Positions 7,439-14,736 of a stretch of DNA of 17,308 bases are shown here, piece after piece. The DNA is from SIAJ01 sp035258765. GTDB lineage: Bacteria > Planctomycetota > Planctomycetia > Gemmatales > Gemmataceae. The notes beneath the pieces were generated by a model. It had not been told where the DNA came from. It did no database searches and saw only the letters and a program-made list of their open reading frames with translations. Numbering within the stretch: position 1 is the stretch's first letter; every line of letters starts with the position of its first letter. Where the stretch lies: positions 1 through 17,308 of the forward strand of contig DATFWZ010000675.1 of assembly GCA_035258765.1 (NCBI GenBank), in the 5' to 3' direction. Made by a program: the position numbers and the translations under genes.

Positions 7439-8509
7439 ATGGACGAGCGTTCGCACGCCTTCCTCCGGGAACTGCTGGAGACTCCCAGCCCGTCCGGGTA
7501 CGAGCGGCCGATCCAGGACGTCGTTCGCCGGTGGGCCACGCCGATCGCCGACGAGGTCCGCACCGACCGACACGGCAACGTCCTCGCGGCTGTCTTTCCG
7601 CGACAATCCACCCCGGGTGCCGTTAAGATTCTCCTCGCCGGCCATTGCGACCAGATCGGACTGATGGTCCAGCACGTGGACTCAGACGGCTACCTCTACG
7701 TCCAGCCGATCGGCGGGTGGGACATCCAAATCCTGCTCGGGCAATATCTAACCGTCTGGGCCGCGGGCGGACCGATCCAGGGGGTCCTGTCGCGCAAGGC
7801 ACCCCACCTGCTCAGCAACGAGGAGCGGAACAAGGTCCCCCAGTTCCACGACCTGTGGCTCGACATCGGCGCCCGCACCAAGGAGGAGGTAGACCAGTTG
7901 GTTCGGCCCGGCGACCCGGTGACGATCTCCCTGGGGTACCGCACGCTGCGCAACGGCCTCGCCGCCTCCCCGGCGATGGACGACAAGGTCGGGCTCTGGA
8001 CGGTCATGGAGGCCCTGCGGCTGCTCAAGGACCGTGAGCGGCACGCGGCCGTGTACGCGGTCTCGACCGTGCAGGAAGAGGTCGGGCTGCGTGGGGCGAC
8101 AACGAGCACATACGGCGTCAACCCGCACGTCGGAATCGCAGTGGACGTGTGCCACGCGACCGACACGCCCGGGAACGACAAAAAGCAACTCGGGGAGATC
8201 AAGCTCGGCGGCGGCCCGGTCCTGTTCCGCGGGCCGAACATCAACCCGCGGGTGTTCGAGGGGCTTGAGGCCGCGGCCCGGCGCGCGGCCATCCCGTACC
8301 AGGTCCGCGGCGTGCCGAAGGCCACCGGGACCGATGCCAACGTCATTCAAATCAGCCGCGAGGGCGTGGCCACCGGGCTCGTCGGCATACCCAACCGGTA
8401 CATGCACAGCCCGGTCGAAGTCGTTCACCTCGACGACCTGACCAACGCCGCCCAACTGCTCGCCGAGTTCTGTTCCGGAATCTCGGCGACGACGGATTTG
8501 ACACCTTGA
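7439..8509 (+). CDS. M42-family metallopeptidase (glutamyl/deblocking aminopeptidase type)
   Basis: 356 residues, the usual size of the M42 family, which forms large cytosolic tetrahedral (TET) complexes that trim short peptides from the N-terminus using two metal ions. All expected active-site residues are visible: His69 and Asp71 (AGHCDQIG), the bridging Asp181 (SPAMDDKVG), catalytic Glu213 and metal-binding Glu214 (STVQEEVG), Asp236 (VDVCHATD) and His323 (YMHSPVE). The N-terminal LLETPSPSGYE is the standard family opening. The frame is open upstream of the ATG but the extension is not protein-like and covers the promoter region, so 7439 is chosen. Only a weak GGGG precedes it. greA follows 90 bases downstream on the same strand, with an inverted repeat between them. 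Confidence 0.92.
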   Translation: MDERSHAFLRELLETPSPSGYERPIQDVVRRWATPIADEVRTDRHGNVLAAVFPRQSTPGAVKILLAGHCDQIGLMVQHVDSDGYLYVQPIGGWDIQILLGQYLTVWAAGGPIQGVLSRKAPHLLSNEERNKVPQFHDLWLDIGARTKEEVDQLVRPGDPVTISLGYRTLRNGLAASPAMDDKVGLWTVMEALRLLKDRERHAAVYAVSTVQEEVGLRGATTSTYGVNPHVGIAVDVCHATDTPGNDKKQLGEIKLGGGPVLFRGPNINPRVFEGLEAAARRAAIPYQVRGVPKATGTDANVIQISREGVATGLVGIPNRYMHSPVEVVHLDDLTNAAQLLAEFCSGISATTDLTP

Positions 8510-8517
8510 GAGCCGCC

Positions 8518-8582
8518 AGCGGTCAGCTTTCAGCGGTCAGCCAAACCGGCCGGCCGTTGATGGGCTGACCGCTGAAAGCTGA
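8518..8582. repeat. 20-bp perfect inverted repeat with an internal direct repeat
   Basis: TCAGCTTTCAGCGGTCAGCC (8523-8542) is exactly complementary to 8563-8582, with a 20-base loop. AGCGGTCAGC occurs twice in the left arm (8518-8527 and 8532-8541) at a 14-base period. It fills the gap between the M42 gene stop (8509) and the greA ribosome-binding site (GGAG, 8589-8592). It may serve as a terminator for the peptidase gene, and its modular sequence looks like a REP-type dispersed element. Confidence 0.8.
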
Positions 8583-8599
8583 ATGCTAGGAGCTATTCG

Positions 8600-9082
8600 A
8601 TGGCCGACGACCGCATCCCGATGACCCGCGACGGGTACGAGAAGCTGAAGAGCGAGCTGGCGCACCTGCACGACATCAAGATGCTCGAGGTGACGAAGCG
8701 GGTGGCGGCGGCACGCGACCTGGGGGACTTGAGCGAGAACGCGGAGTACCACGCGGCCCGGGAGGAGCAGGGGCTGCTCCAGGCCCAGATCGACGTGTTG
8801 CGCACCAAGCTCGGGCGGGCGTATCTCATCGACCCGAGTCAGCTCCCGAAGGACGCGGTCGTGTTTGGGTCCAAGGTCAAGGTCATCGACCTGGACATGG
8901 ACGAGGAGGAGACGTTCGAGCTGGTCGGCCCCGGCCAGGACGACCCGGACCGGAACCGGATACTCACGACGAGCCCGATCGGTCAGGGGTTGCTGGGCAA
9001 GAAGAAGGGTGAAGTGGCCGAGATCGAGGTGCCCCGGGGGACAATCCGATTCAAGGTCTTGGAGATCGCATTTGCCGATTAG
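8600..9082 (+). CDS. greA: Transcription elongation factor GreA
   Basis: 160 residues, typical length. GreA enters the RNA polymerase secondary channel and stimulates cleavage of backtracked RNA. The N-terminal coiled coil carries the signature DLSENAEYHAAREEQ (43-57); Asp43 and Glu46 correspond to the catalytic tip acids of the family. The C-terminal FKBP-like domain shows SPIGQGLLGKKKGE (125-138). An initial MADDRIPMTRDGYEKLKSEL matches the standard opening. GGAG lies 8 bases upstream of the ATG, a good ribosome-binding site. It converges on the sigma factor gene across a symmetrical inverted repeat. Confidence 0.96.
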   Translation: MADDRIPMTRDGYEKLKSELAHLHDIKMLEVTKRVAAARDLGDLSENAEYHAAREEQGLLQAQIDVLRTKLGRAYLIDPSQLPKDAVVFGSKVKVIDLDMDEEETFELVGPGQDDPDRNRILTTSPIGQGLLGKKKGEVAEIEVPRGTIRFKVLEIAFAD

Positions 9083-9089
9083 GCGTATT

Positions 9090-9148
9090 GCCGCTTGCGG
9101 CTTAGCGACGAATTGTTTGGTGTGCGAAATCGCTAAGCCGCAAGCGGC
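9090..9148. repeat. Perfect 19-bp inverted repeat, bidirectional terminator or REP-like element
   Basis: GCCGCTTGCGGCTTAGCGA (9090-9108) is exactly complementary to 9130-9148, with a 21-base loop. Each arm also holds a smaller palindrome (GCCGC-TT-GCGGC). It fills the 69-base gap between the convergent greA and sigma factor stops, 8 and 4 bases from the two genes. No T-tract is present. Confidence 0.85.
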
Positions 9149-9151
9149 TAC

Positions 9152-9988
9152 TTACTCTGCCGTCAGGCACTCACTCAACTTCTGCAAGGCCTCGCTCTCG
9201 ATCTGCCGCACCCGCTCGCGCGTCAGCCCAAGCGACTCGCCGATTTCCTTCAAGGTCTTCGGCTCCTCGTCATTCAGTCCGAAGCGCATCCGCAGGACCG
9301 TCGCCTCCCGGGGGTCCATCTTGTCCAGGAGCGTCATCACCTGACGCAGGTCGTCGTTCTCGACCATCTCCGTGTCCGGCGTCCGGGTCCGGTTGTCCAT
9401 CAGCATCTCGTCGATGCTCCACCCGGCCTCCGTCTGGTCCGTCTGCGGGGCCGAGTTATAGACCCGGATCGCCTTCTTGATGATGTTGAGCTTCTTCTTG
9501 GGCAGGCCGAGGAACTTGGCCGTCTCCTCGTTGGTCGGCGGCCGGCCCAGCTCGTCGGTGAGTTGATTCGTCGCCCGCCGCCACTTGGCCAGCAGTTCGA
9601 CCATGTAGGCCGGGATGCGGATCGTCTTGGCCGTGTTGACCAGCGCGCGCTTGATCGACTGCTTGATCCAGTAACTGGCGTAGGTGCTGAACCGGGTGTT
9701 CATGTTGGGGTCAAACCCCTCGACGGCCCGGAGCAATCCGAGGTTCCCTTCCTCGATCAGGTCCTGCAGGGCGAGCCCCTTTCCCGTGTACCCACGGGCG
9801 ATGTTGACGACCAGCCGCAAGTTGGCCCGGACCATGAGGTCGCGAGACTCCGTATCCCCGGTCGCGATCTTCCGGGCCAGGGACTTCTCCTCGTCGGCGG
9901 TCAGCAGGGCGGTCTCGTTAATCTCCCGGAGGTAGGTCTCCAGGGGAGATTGCACGAGGTCGGTGCGCAGCCGGCGCGGTCGGTTCAT
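9152..9988 (-). CDS. Sigma-70 family RNA polymerase sigma factor (RpoD/SigA-like, short form)
   Basis: 278 residues from ATG 9988; the in-frame extension upstream to 10138 is Pro/Gly-rich and lacks sigma features, so the shorter start is chosen. Regions in order: 1.2 (14-45, PLETYLREINETALLT), 2.1-2.4 (48-116, with DLIEEGNLGL and RFSTYASYWIKQSIKRAL, the core-binding and -10-reading helices), 3 (about 122-205), and 4 (about 215-273), with the -35-reading helix-turn-helix TLKEIGESLGLTRERVRQIE (245-264). Region 1.1 is absent, as in group 2 or short primary sigmas. Planctomycetes often carry several such genes, so whether this is the housekeeping factor cannot be decided here. Only a weak GGGA precedes the start. 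Confidence 0.93.
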   Translation of the reverse strand: MNRPRRLRTDLVQSPLETYLREINETALLTADEEKSLARKIATGDTESRDLMVRANLRLVVNIARGYTGKGLALQDLIEEGNLGLLRAVEGFDPNMNTRFSTYASYWIKQSIKRALVNTAKTIRIPAYMVELLAKWRRATNQLTDELGRPPTNEETAKFLGLPKKKLNIIKKAIRVYNSAPQTDQTEAGWSIDEMLMDNRTRTPDTEMVENDDLRQVMTLLDKMDPREATVLRMRFGLNDEEPKTLKEIGESLGLTRERVRQIESEALQKLSECLTAE

Positions 9989-10158
9989 GGTGTGGCATCC
10001 CGCAGGGCGAGGGGGGCCGCGGCGACTGGGCGTGGGAAGCCTTGGTTCCCCCGGACTAGGACTCCATTCCCGGTCGCCGGCCGGGGCGGGGAGGCCCGGC
10101 GACATTCGCTCCATCGTATCGTCCCCCGTGTCTGGCAAGCTAGATAATTACACCGCCG

Positions 10159-10198
10159 AAAAGGCCCCTGGCCCGCGTGCGAGGCGTGAACCAGGGGC
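10159..10198 (-). terminator. Probable intrinsic terminator downstream of rpsA
   Basis: On the minus strand GCCCCTGG (10198-10191) pairs with CCAGGGGC (10171-10164), an 8-bp stem with a 19-base loop, followed by CTTTTCGG. It lies beyond the heptamer repeat and before the sigma factor promoter region, so would stop rpsA transcripts. Confidence 0.55.
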
Positions 10199-10233
10199 GC
10201 AATGCGAACGACCGGTAGAACCGGCCCTGGGCC

Positions 10234-10341
10234 GGTTCCAAGTTCCAAGTTCCAGGTTCCAAGTTGGTTTGCCTCTTGACAAAGGATCGGGTCACGACCC
10301 GGTCCGAACAACTTGGAACGTGAAACTTGGAACTTGGAACC
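10234..10341. repeat. Heptamer (TTCCAAG) array arranged as a long inverted repeat
   Basis: Four tandem heptamers (TTCCAAG x2, TTCCAGG, TTCCAAG; 10236-10263) face four complementary heptamers (CTTGGAA, CGTGAAA, CTTGGAA x2; 10312-10339). The full 33-base arms (10234-10266 and 10309-10341) pair with only two mismatches. The 42-base loop holds a smaller hairpin (CGGGTC-AC-GACCCG). The right arm ends two bases from the rpsA stop codon. Confidence 0.85.
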
Positions 10342-10343
10342 CC

Positions 10344-12143
10344 TTACTTCTTATCGTCGCTCCCGGGCAGACTGAACAGCGGCCCAGCCTGGCCGGTGCC
10401 GCCGCGGAGCTCCTTGTCCTTGTCCTTGTCTTTGTCCTTGTCCCTCTTCAACGGCGGCTCCGGCGAGGTCACGTCTGGGATCTCGACGTCCTCCGGCACG
10501 TTCGGGTCGTGCAGGTTCTTGCGCGACAGCCCAATTTTGCGATCCTTGGTGTCAACGCGCAGGACCTTCACCTCGACCTCGTCGCCGACCTTAACCACGT
10601 CCTCCGGCGACTCGACCTTCCCGTCCGACAGTTCGGAGATGTGCAGCAGCCCCTCCAGGCCCGGCTGCAGCTCGACGAACACGCCGAAGTTGGTCAGCTT
10701 GGTCACTTTGCCCTTCACCACCTGCCCCGGCTTGTATTGCCCGGGGATGTCCGTGTCCCACGGGTCCGTGGCCATCTGCTTGAGGCCCAGGGCGACCCGC
10801 TTCTTCTCCTGGTCCACGTTAAGGACGACGCAGGTCACCTTCTGGCCCTTCTGCACGACCTCGTTCGGGTGGGTCACCTTCCGGGTCCAGCTCATGTCCG
10901 AGACGTGCAGGAGGCCGTCGATTCCGTCCTCGATCTCGATGAAGGCCCCGTAATTGGTGAGGTTCCGGACCACCCCGGAGACGATCTTCCCCGGGGTGTA
11001 CTTCTCCGCCACCTTGTCCCACGGGTTCGGCTGGCACTGCTTCATGCCCAGCGAAATTTCCTGCTTGTCCCGGTTGATATTCAGGACCATGACCTCGATC
11101 TGGTCCCCAACTTTAACAAGCTCCTTCGGGTCGTTGATCCGCCGGGTCCAGGACATTTCCGAGATGTGGACGAGGCCTTCGATCCCCGGCTCCAGCTTGA
11201 CGAACGCCCCGTAGGTCATGATGTTCACGACCTCGCCGGTGTGCTTGGAGCCGACCGGGTACTTGGCCTCGATGTTCTGCCACGGGCTCGGCGTCTTGTG
11301 CTTGAGCGAAAGGGCGATCTTCTCCTTCTCCTTGTCCACGTTGAGGATGTAGACCTCGAGTTCCTGGTCGATCTTGACCATGTCCCGCGGGTCCTGGACC
11401 CGGTACCAGGCCATGTCCGTGATGTGCAAGAGGCCGTCGATCCCGCCGAGGTCCACGAAGGCGCCGAACTCGGCGATGTTCTTGACGATGCCCTTGCGCA
11501 CCTGCCCGGGCTCGATGGTCGAGAGCAGCTCCCGCTTGAGGCGGGCCCGGTCCTCCTCAAGCAGCTTGCGACGGGAGACGACGATGTTCCGCCGCACCTC
11601 GTCGATCTTGAGGATCATGCACTCGATTTCTTTGTTGATGTAGTCGCCGATGTCCGGCGGCCGGCGGATGTCCACCTGGCTGGCCGGGAGGAAGACGTTG
11701 ACCCCGATGTTGACCAGGAGGCCGCCCTTGATCTTGCGGGTGACCAGGCCCTTGACCCGGTCGCCCTCCTTGTGCTTGGCCAGGATCGCCTCCCACTCCT
11801 TCTGCCGCTTGGCCTTGCGGTAGGAGAGGGAGATGACGCCGTTTTCGTCCTCGACGGTTTCGAGCAGGACTTGGACCGTGTCGCCGACCTTCGGATATGC
11901 GGGGGGTTCGACCCCCTCCTCCTTCCACTCATCGATCTTGACAATGCCCTCGGACTTGTAGCCGATGTCAATCAGGACGTCCTCGCCCCGGATTTCGCGG
12001 ACCTTGCCCGCGACGATCTTGTTGGTCTCGTAGACCGTGTTGTCCTTGCCGATCCACTCGGCGATTTCCTTTTCGAATTCCGGGTCGATGTCGCCTTCGA
12101 GGTCGCTGATGTCGATTTGGTGGATGAGGTTACGATTCGCCAT
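10344..12143 (-). CDS. rpsA: 30S ribosomal protein S1 (six S1 domains)
   Basis: 599 residues from ATG 12143 (MANRNLIHQIDISD); the longer frame upstream runs through the leader and promoter and is not protein-like. S1 binds mRNA and helps load it on the 30S subunit. Six S1/OB-fold units are visible, starting near residues 43, 127, 212, 298, 384 and 472. The last four are the most canonical (for example FGAFVDLGGIDGLLHITDM and YGAFVKLEPGIEGLVHISEM), while the first two are more divergent, as expected for the ribosome-binding domains. After the sixth domain comes an acidic/basic tail with a DK run (568-577) encoded by a hexamer microsatellite. Only a weak GGAAA element precedes the start, unremarkable for a gene with a structured leader. 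Family assignment is near certain. Confidence 0.96.
   Translation of the reverse strand: MANRNLIHQIDISDLEGDIDPEFEKEIAEWIGKDNTVYETNKIVAGKVREIRGEDVLIDIGYKSEGIVKIDEWKEEGVEPPAYPKVGDTVQVLLETVEDENGVISLSYRKAKRQKEWEAILAKHKEGDRVKGLVTRKIKGGLLVNIGVNVFLPASQVDIRRPPDIGDYINKEIECMILKIDEVRRNIVVSRRKLLEEDRARLKRELLSTIEPGQVRKGIVKNIAEFGAFVDLGGIDGLLHITDMAWYRVQDPRDMVKIDQELEVYILNVDKEKEKIALSLKHKTPSPWQNIEAKYPVGSKHTGEVVNIMTYGAFVKLEPGIEGLVHISEMSWTRRINDPKELVKVGDQIEVMVLNINRDKQEISLGMKQCQPNPWDKVAEKYTPGKIVSGVVRNLTNYGAFIEIEDGIDGLLHVSDMSWTRKVTHPNEVVQKGQKVTCVVLNVDQEKKRVALGLKQMATDPWDTDIPGQYKPGQVVKGKVTKLTNFGVFVELQPGLEGLLHISELSDGKVESPEDVVKVGDEVEVKVLRVDTKDRKIGLSRKNLHDPNVPEDVEIPDVTSPEPPLKRDKDKDKDKDKELRGGTGQAGPLFSLPGSDDKK
10411..10440. 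repeat. Hexamer microsatellite inside rpsA
   Basis: Five tandem TCCTTG units (one with C to T; GACAAG on the coding strand) encode the alternating Asp-Lys run in the S1 C-terminal tail. All steps keep the frame, so copy number can change without disrupting the gene. Confidence 0.8.
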
Positions 12144-12167
12144 TGAGAAGGGGTTTCCGTGCCGGCT

Positions 12168-12184
12168 GGTCGGACCGTCCGACC
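12168..12184 (-). promoter_or_regulatory. Leader hairpin close to the rpsA start
   Basis: GGTCGGAC and GTCCGACC flank a single central base, giving a 6-bp stem with a 5-base loop when folded. It ends 24 bases before the rpsA ATG, so could influence ribosome loading. Confidence 0.45.
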
Positions 12185-12222
12185 GTGCGGCGATGGTCAG
12201 GGTTAGAGAGACGTTGCCCGCC

Positions 12223-12240
12223 TCCCCACGCGCGTGGGGA
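12223..12240 (-). promoter_or_regulatory. 18-bp perfect palindrome in the rpsA leader
   Basis: TCCCCACGCGCGTGGGGA is perfectly symmetrical. It lies about 14 bases after the predicted transcription start for rpsA. It could be an RNA hairpin or an operator for a dimeric regulator. Confidence 0.5.
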
Positions 12241-12260
12241 CACAAAACGGGTAACGTCGA

Positions 12261-12266
12261 ATTATA
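12261..12266 (-). promoter_or_regulatory. Consensus -10 box for rpsA
   Basis: A perfect TATAAT on the minus strand in an otherwise GC-rich region, giving a predicted leader of about 110 bases. No recognisable -35 hexamer lies at 16-18 bases. Confidence 0.5.
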
Positions 12267-12428
12267 GTGAGGCTTGAGGGAAACTCCATCGGGACCAGAG
12301 ATTCCGGCCGGAATGGGTCCACGGCTGCGCGAAAATGTTCGGTCTGGATTGACTTGGGGGCGGTCAGGCGCAGCCGACCGTCGGAAGTAGGAATCGGATT
12401 GAAGTTCAGGGCCGGGCGAAACAGACAT

Positions 12429-12450
12429 CCACGGGCTTCAGCTGCCGTGG
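12429..12450 (-). terminator. Possible terminator after the Uma2-like gene
   Basis: CCACGG and CCGTGG form a 6-bp stem two bases after the minus-strand stop codon, followed by a T-rich stretch (ATGTCTGTTTC). The stem is short and the T-tract imperfect. Confidence 0.35.
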
Positions 12451-12452
12451 CC

Positions 12453-13181
12453 TCACCGGACCTCAAGCTTGTATGAGGGCTTCCCGAGCTGGTTCGAACC
12501 GCGAACCAAACGGAACGACCTCCCGAACACTTCGGACTTGAGCCAGCCCCCTGACTGCCGGCGGGTTGGTGTGAATCCCTTAGCGCCGCGCTTGAGGAGT
12601 TCGAACCCAACATCCTCGGTGCGCGCGTCGATCAGCCAGTATTCCAGGACACCGCCTTCGTAGTACCGTTCACGAAGAACAACCAGATCTTTCTCTTCGG
12701 ACGACCTGCTAACGACCTCCAGAGTCATCTCCGGACTACCGACAAGCTCGACACAGCCGTTTGACGCTCCGGCGACCTCGCGCACCCTGCCCTCGCGCAG
12801 AGCGGCGTAGGAGACGAAGTAACCGTCCGGAATGGTTGTCAGCTCGATCTCCGCGATCGTGAGGAGCATTCCATCCGTCACGAAAGTGCCAATGTCGGCG
12901 ACTTCGACCAATGGAATGAGTGTGACGGCGACTTGCGCCTTCACCTGGTTGTGGACGTAAAGCTGTTCCATGTCCAGGTCCACCCAGAGGTCGCCGTCAT
13001 AGAACGCGACGCGCAACTTCTCCGGGTACTCGGGTGATCGGGCCCAGCGGCGGAACGACTCGTGGTCGCGGACCCAGTCCGGGATGTCCACCCGCCTCGC
13101 AATGTGGACCGCCATCCCGGCCTGTCGCTCGGCAGCCCGGCGCGGTTCCCGAGTCCGATGCTCCGCGGCGCGAATCGCCAT
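12453..13181 (-). CDS. Uma2-family (DUF820) restriction-endonuclease-like protein
   Basis: 242 residues; ATG 13181 is preceded by GGAGG at 7-base spacing, a strong ribosome-binding site. The product matches the Uma2 group of PD-(D/E)XK-fold proteins, which are highly expanded in planctomycetes and cyanobacteria and mostly of unknown role. Family landmarks: VAFYDGDLWVDLDMEQLYVHNQVK (58-81), the IPDGYFVS segment (117-124), the core GSPEMTLEVVSRSSEEKDL (148-166), and YYEGGVLEYWLIDAR (173-187). In most members the core reads PDxxLEVxS; here the Asp is Glu151 while Glu155 is kept, so nuclease activity is uncertain. The C-terminal 50 residues form a beta-rich extension usual in the family. It lies 72 bases downstream of the DUF1570-like gene on the same strand and may be read from it. 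Confidence 0.85.
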   Translation of the reverse strand: MAIRAAEHRTREPRRAAERQAGMAVHIARRVDIPDWVRDHESFRRWARSPEYPEKLRVAFYDGDLWVDLDMEQLYVHNQVKAQVAVTLIPLVEVADIGTFVTDGMLLTIAEIELTTIPDGYFVSYAALREGRVREVAGASNGCVELVGSPEMTLEVVSRSSEEKDLVVLRERYYEGGVLEYWLIDARTEDVGFELLKRGAKGFTPTRRQSGGWLKSEVFGRSFRLVRGSNQLGKPSYKLEVR

Positions 13182-13253
13182 TCTCCGTCCTCCTCAACCC
13201 CAATCTTTGCCTATCGCGGACCTTTCGTCCAGGACACCCGGAACCTCAATGAC

Positions 13254-14648
13254 TCACTTTCCCCCCACTTCCAGAAGCGACCCGCTCGGCAACAGCCGCC
13301 GTAACCAGTTGTGAAACGCCTTCTCGAACTCCGCGGCCGGCTGTCCAACGAGCGCCTCGAACGCCTTCACCCGGTCGGCGCCCCCGTTGACCGACTTCAC
13401 GAACTCGTCCAGCCCGTCCGACCCGAGGACGCGACGGTCGAACATGAGGTACATTGCCAGCGCCCAGGTCGCGGTGTACGCCCGGTCCGCCTCCGGCCGG
13501 TCGCCCGCGTGCGACACGACAAATACCTTCGGCCCGGCCGTGAGCACGTCCTTGAGCGACGGGAAGTCCTTCTTCGCGAGCGCTTCCTGCGCCTTCTCGA
13601 GCCGGCGCCGGTCGGCGTGACCGAGTCGCAATTCGCCGGCCTCGAACACGGCCGTCTCGAATACCTGCGCCATCCCCTCGTTCAACCACCGCGGCAGCTC
13701 GCCCGGGCAGTCGGTCCGGCCCGACGCGGCCGGCGGGTAGACGAACGTTCCAACGTACGCGTGGAAAGCTTCGTGATAGAGGGTCTGAAACAACTCCCGC
13801 GTGGCCCGCTCGAAGGCCGCGTCGTTCGCCTTCGCCACCGACTTGATCCGGGCCTCCTGCTCCTCGACCGGCTTCAGGTGCCGGGCCAGCTCGGGCTTCT
13901 TGCCGTACAGTCGCACCAGCTCGGCCTTCTGCTTGTCGAGCTCGTCGAGCGCCTGCCGGGCCTCCTGCCGGAACCGGTCGAGGTCGTCGCCGAGCCTCTT
14001 CAGATCGGTCCCGCACACGACGCGATTCGCGGACGGTTCGTAGAAGGCCGGATTTCGAATCGCCGCCCCGCCGGGGATCGCCTTCCGGTAGCCGTCGAAG
14101 GACTGGTGGACGTAAATGACGGTCGGGGCCCCGCCCGGGAACCGCGGCGGCAGGAACCGGGCATACGCGGCGTAGACGTTCTCCAGCCGGTACGCGGCCC
14201 GACGCACGACCTCCTCCGGGGCGTCGGACGCGAGGGCGAAGTAGTCCGAGTCGTACCGGAGGCCGGCGCCCTTTTTCCCCTGCCAGTCAACGACCTTCAG
14301 GTCCAGCTTCTCGACCCGGCGGGCCTCCGCTTCCGGCGACGGGTCGATTTCGTCCAGCTTGACCTTGAGCGCGGCCCGCTCCTCGTCGGAGAGCTTTTCT
14401 AGCTTTGCGACGTCCTCGCGCTGGAAGGCGACGGTCAGCCAGACGGTCGGCCGCCCCGGCACGCGGCGAATGATCTTGAACCTGACACCCGCAGGGCCAT
14501 CTTCGAGCAACAAACCCTTGTGGACCGGGCCCTTCTTGAGAGTGAGGACGTCGAACTTCCACTCGGGGGTCAGGGGCGAGAGGGGTGCGGAGAAGGCCGG
14601 GGCGGCGGCGAGCGCGAGAACGACGAGGGCACGCAGCGGGCGCGGCAT
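13254..14648 (-). CDS. Secreted zinc metalloprotease-like protein (DUF1570 type)
   Basis: The start at 14648 gives a clear signal peptide (MPRPLRALVVLALAAAPAFS, cleavage near residue 20-21); an in-frame extension upstream to 14723 adds 25 residues without a signal and is disfavoured. The 464-residue product has an N-terminal beta-rich region, then VIYVHQSFDGYRKA near 178. A long charged, coiled-coil-like segment follows (about 218-288), then the gluzincin motif HEAFH (292-296) with a third ligand Glu324 in RWLNEGMAQVFE. This HExxH...NEGxA layout is typical of DUF1570 and related peptidase_MA-like proteins of planctomycetes. The active site appears complete, so hydrolysis of an extracytoplasmic protein is likely, but no substrate can be named. 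The helical C-terminus (YTATWALAMYLMF and after) resembles the usual end of these proteins. Confidence 0.82.
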   Translation of the reverse strand: MPRPLRALVVLALAAAPAFSAPLSPLTPEWKFDVLTLKKGPVHKGLLLEDGPAGVRFKIIRRVPGRPTVWLTVAFQREDVAKLEKLSDEERAALKVKLDEIDPSPEAEARRVEKLDLKVVDWQGKKGAGLRYDSDYFALASDAPEEVVRRAAYRLENVYAAYARFLPPRFPGGAPTVIYVHQSFDGYRKAIPGGAAIRNPAFYEPSANRVVCGTDLKRLGDDLDRFRQEARQALDELDKQKAELVRLYGKKPELARHLKPVEEQEARIKSVAKANDAAFERATRELFQTLYHEAFHAYVGTFVYPPAASGRTDCPGELPRWLNEGMAQVFETAVFEAGELRLGHADRRRLEKAQEALAKKDFPSLKDVLTAGPKVFVVSHAGDRPEADRAYTATWALAMYLMFDRRVLGSDGLDEFVKSVNGGADRVKAFEALVGQPAAEFEKAFHNWLRRLLPSGSLLEVGGK

Positions 14649-14736
14649 CGGCGGGGGCACTCGCGGTTCGGGGCGGGAGGCGCTCTCACTGTAGCACCGG
14701 CCCGACCGTCCTGCCAGACACACACCGGCGCGGCAG

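Larger units (their letters stand above)
9989..10343. other. Intergenic region between rpsA and the sigma factor gene
   Basis: 355 bases without a convincing gene. From rpsA outward it holds the heptamer inverted repeat (10234-10341), a T-tailed hairpin (10159-10198), and then about 150 bases that must contain the sigma factor promoter and leader. Candidate -10 boxes on the minus strand (TTATCT near 10150 and TACGAT near 10116) lack a well-placed -35, so none is called. Confidence 0.6.
12144..12452. other. rpsA leader and upstream intergenic region
   Basis: 309 bases between the rpsA start and the Uma2-like gene stop. The half nearest rpsA holds its likely promoter and two leader palindromes. 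The other half (about 12270-12428) shows no convincing gene on either strand and is less GC-rich than the coding DNA around it. Confidence 0.6.

Noticed and set aside
8518..8582. CRISPR-like repeat
   Set aside because: Only one inverted pair and two 10-base direct repeats; no regular spacers and no cas genes.
9963..12146. 727-codon open frame on the plus strand opposite rpsA
   Set aside because: It mirrors the S1 gene and is rich in Leu/Asp/Val repeats reflecting the antisense of S1 repeats; the minus-strand product is an unmistakable six-domain S1 protein.
12203..12613. 136-codon minus-strand frame across the Uma2 3' end and rpsA leader
   Set aside because: It overlaps the rpsA promoter and the Uma2 gene and shows no recognisable feature.
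13311..14402. 363-codon open frame on the plus strand opposite the DUF1570-like gene
   Set aside because: Arg/Leu/Val-rich antisense composition with no family features; the minus strand encodes a signal peptide and HEAFH motif.
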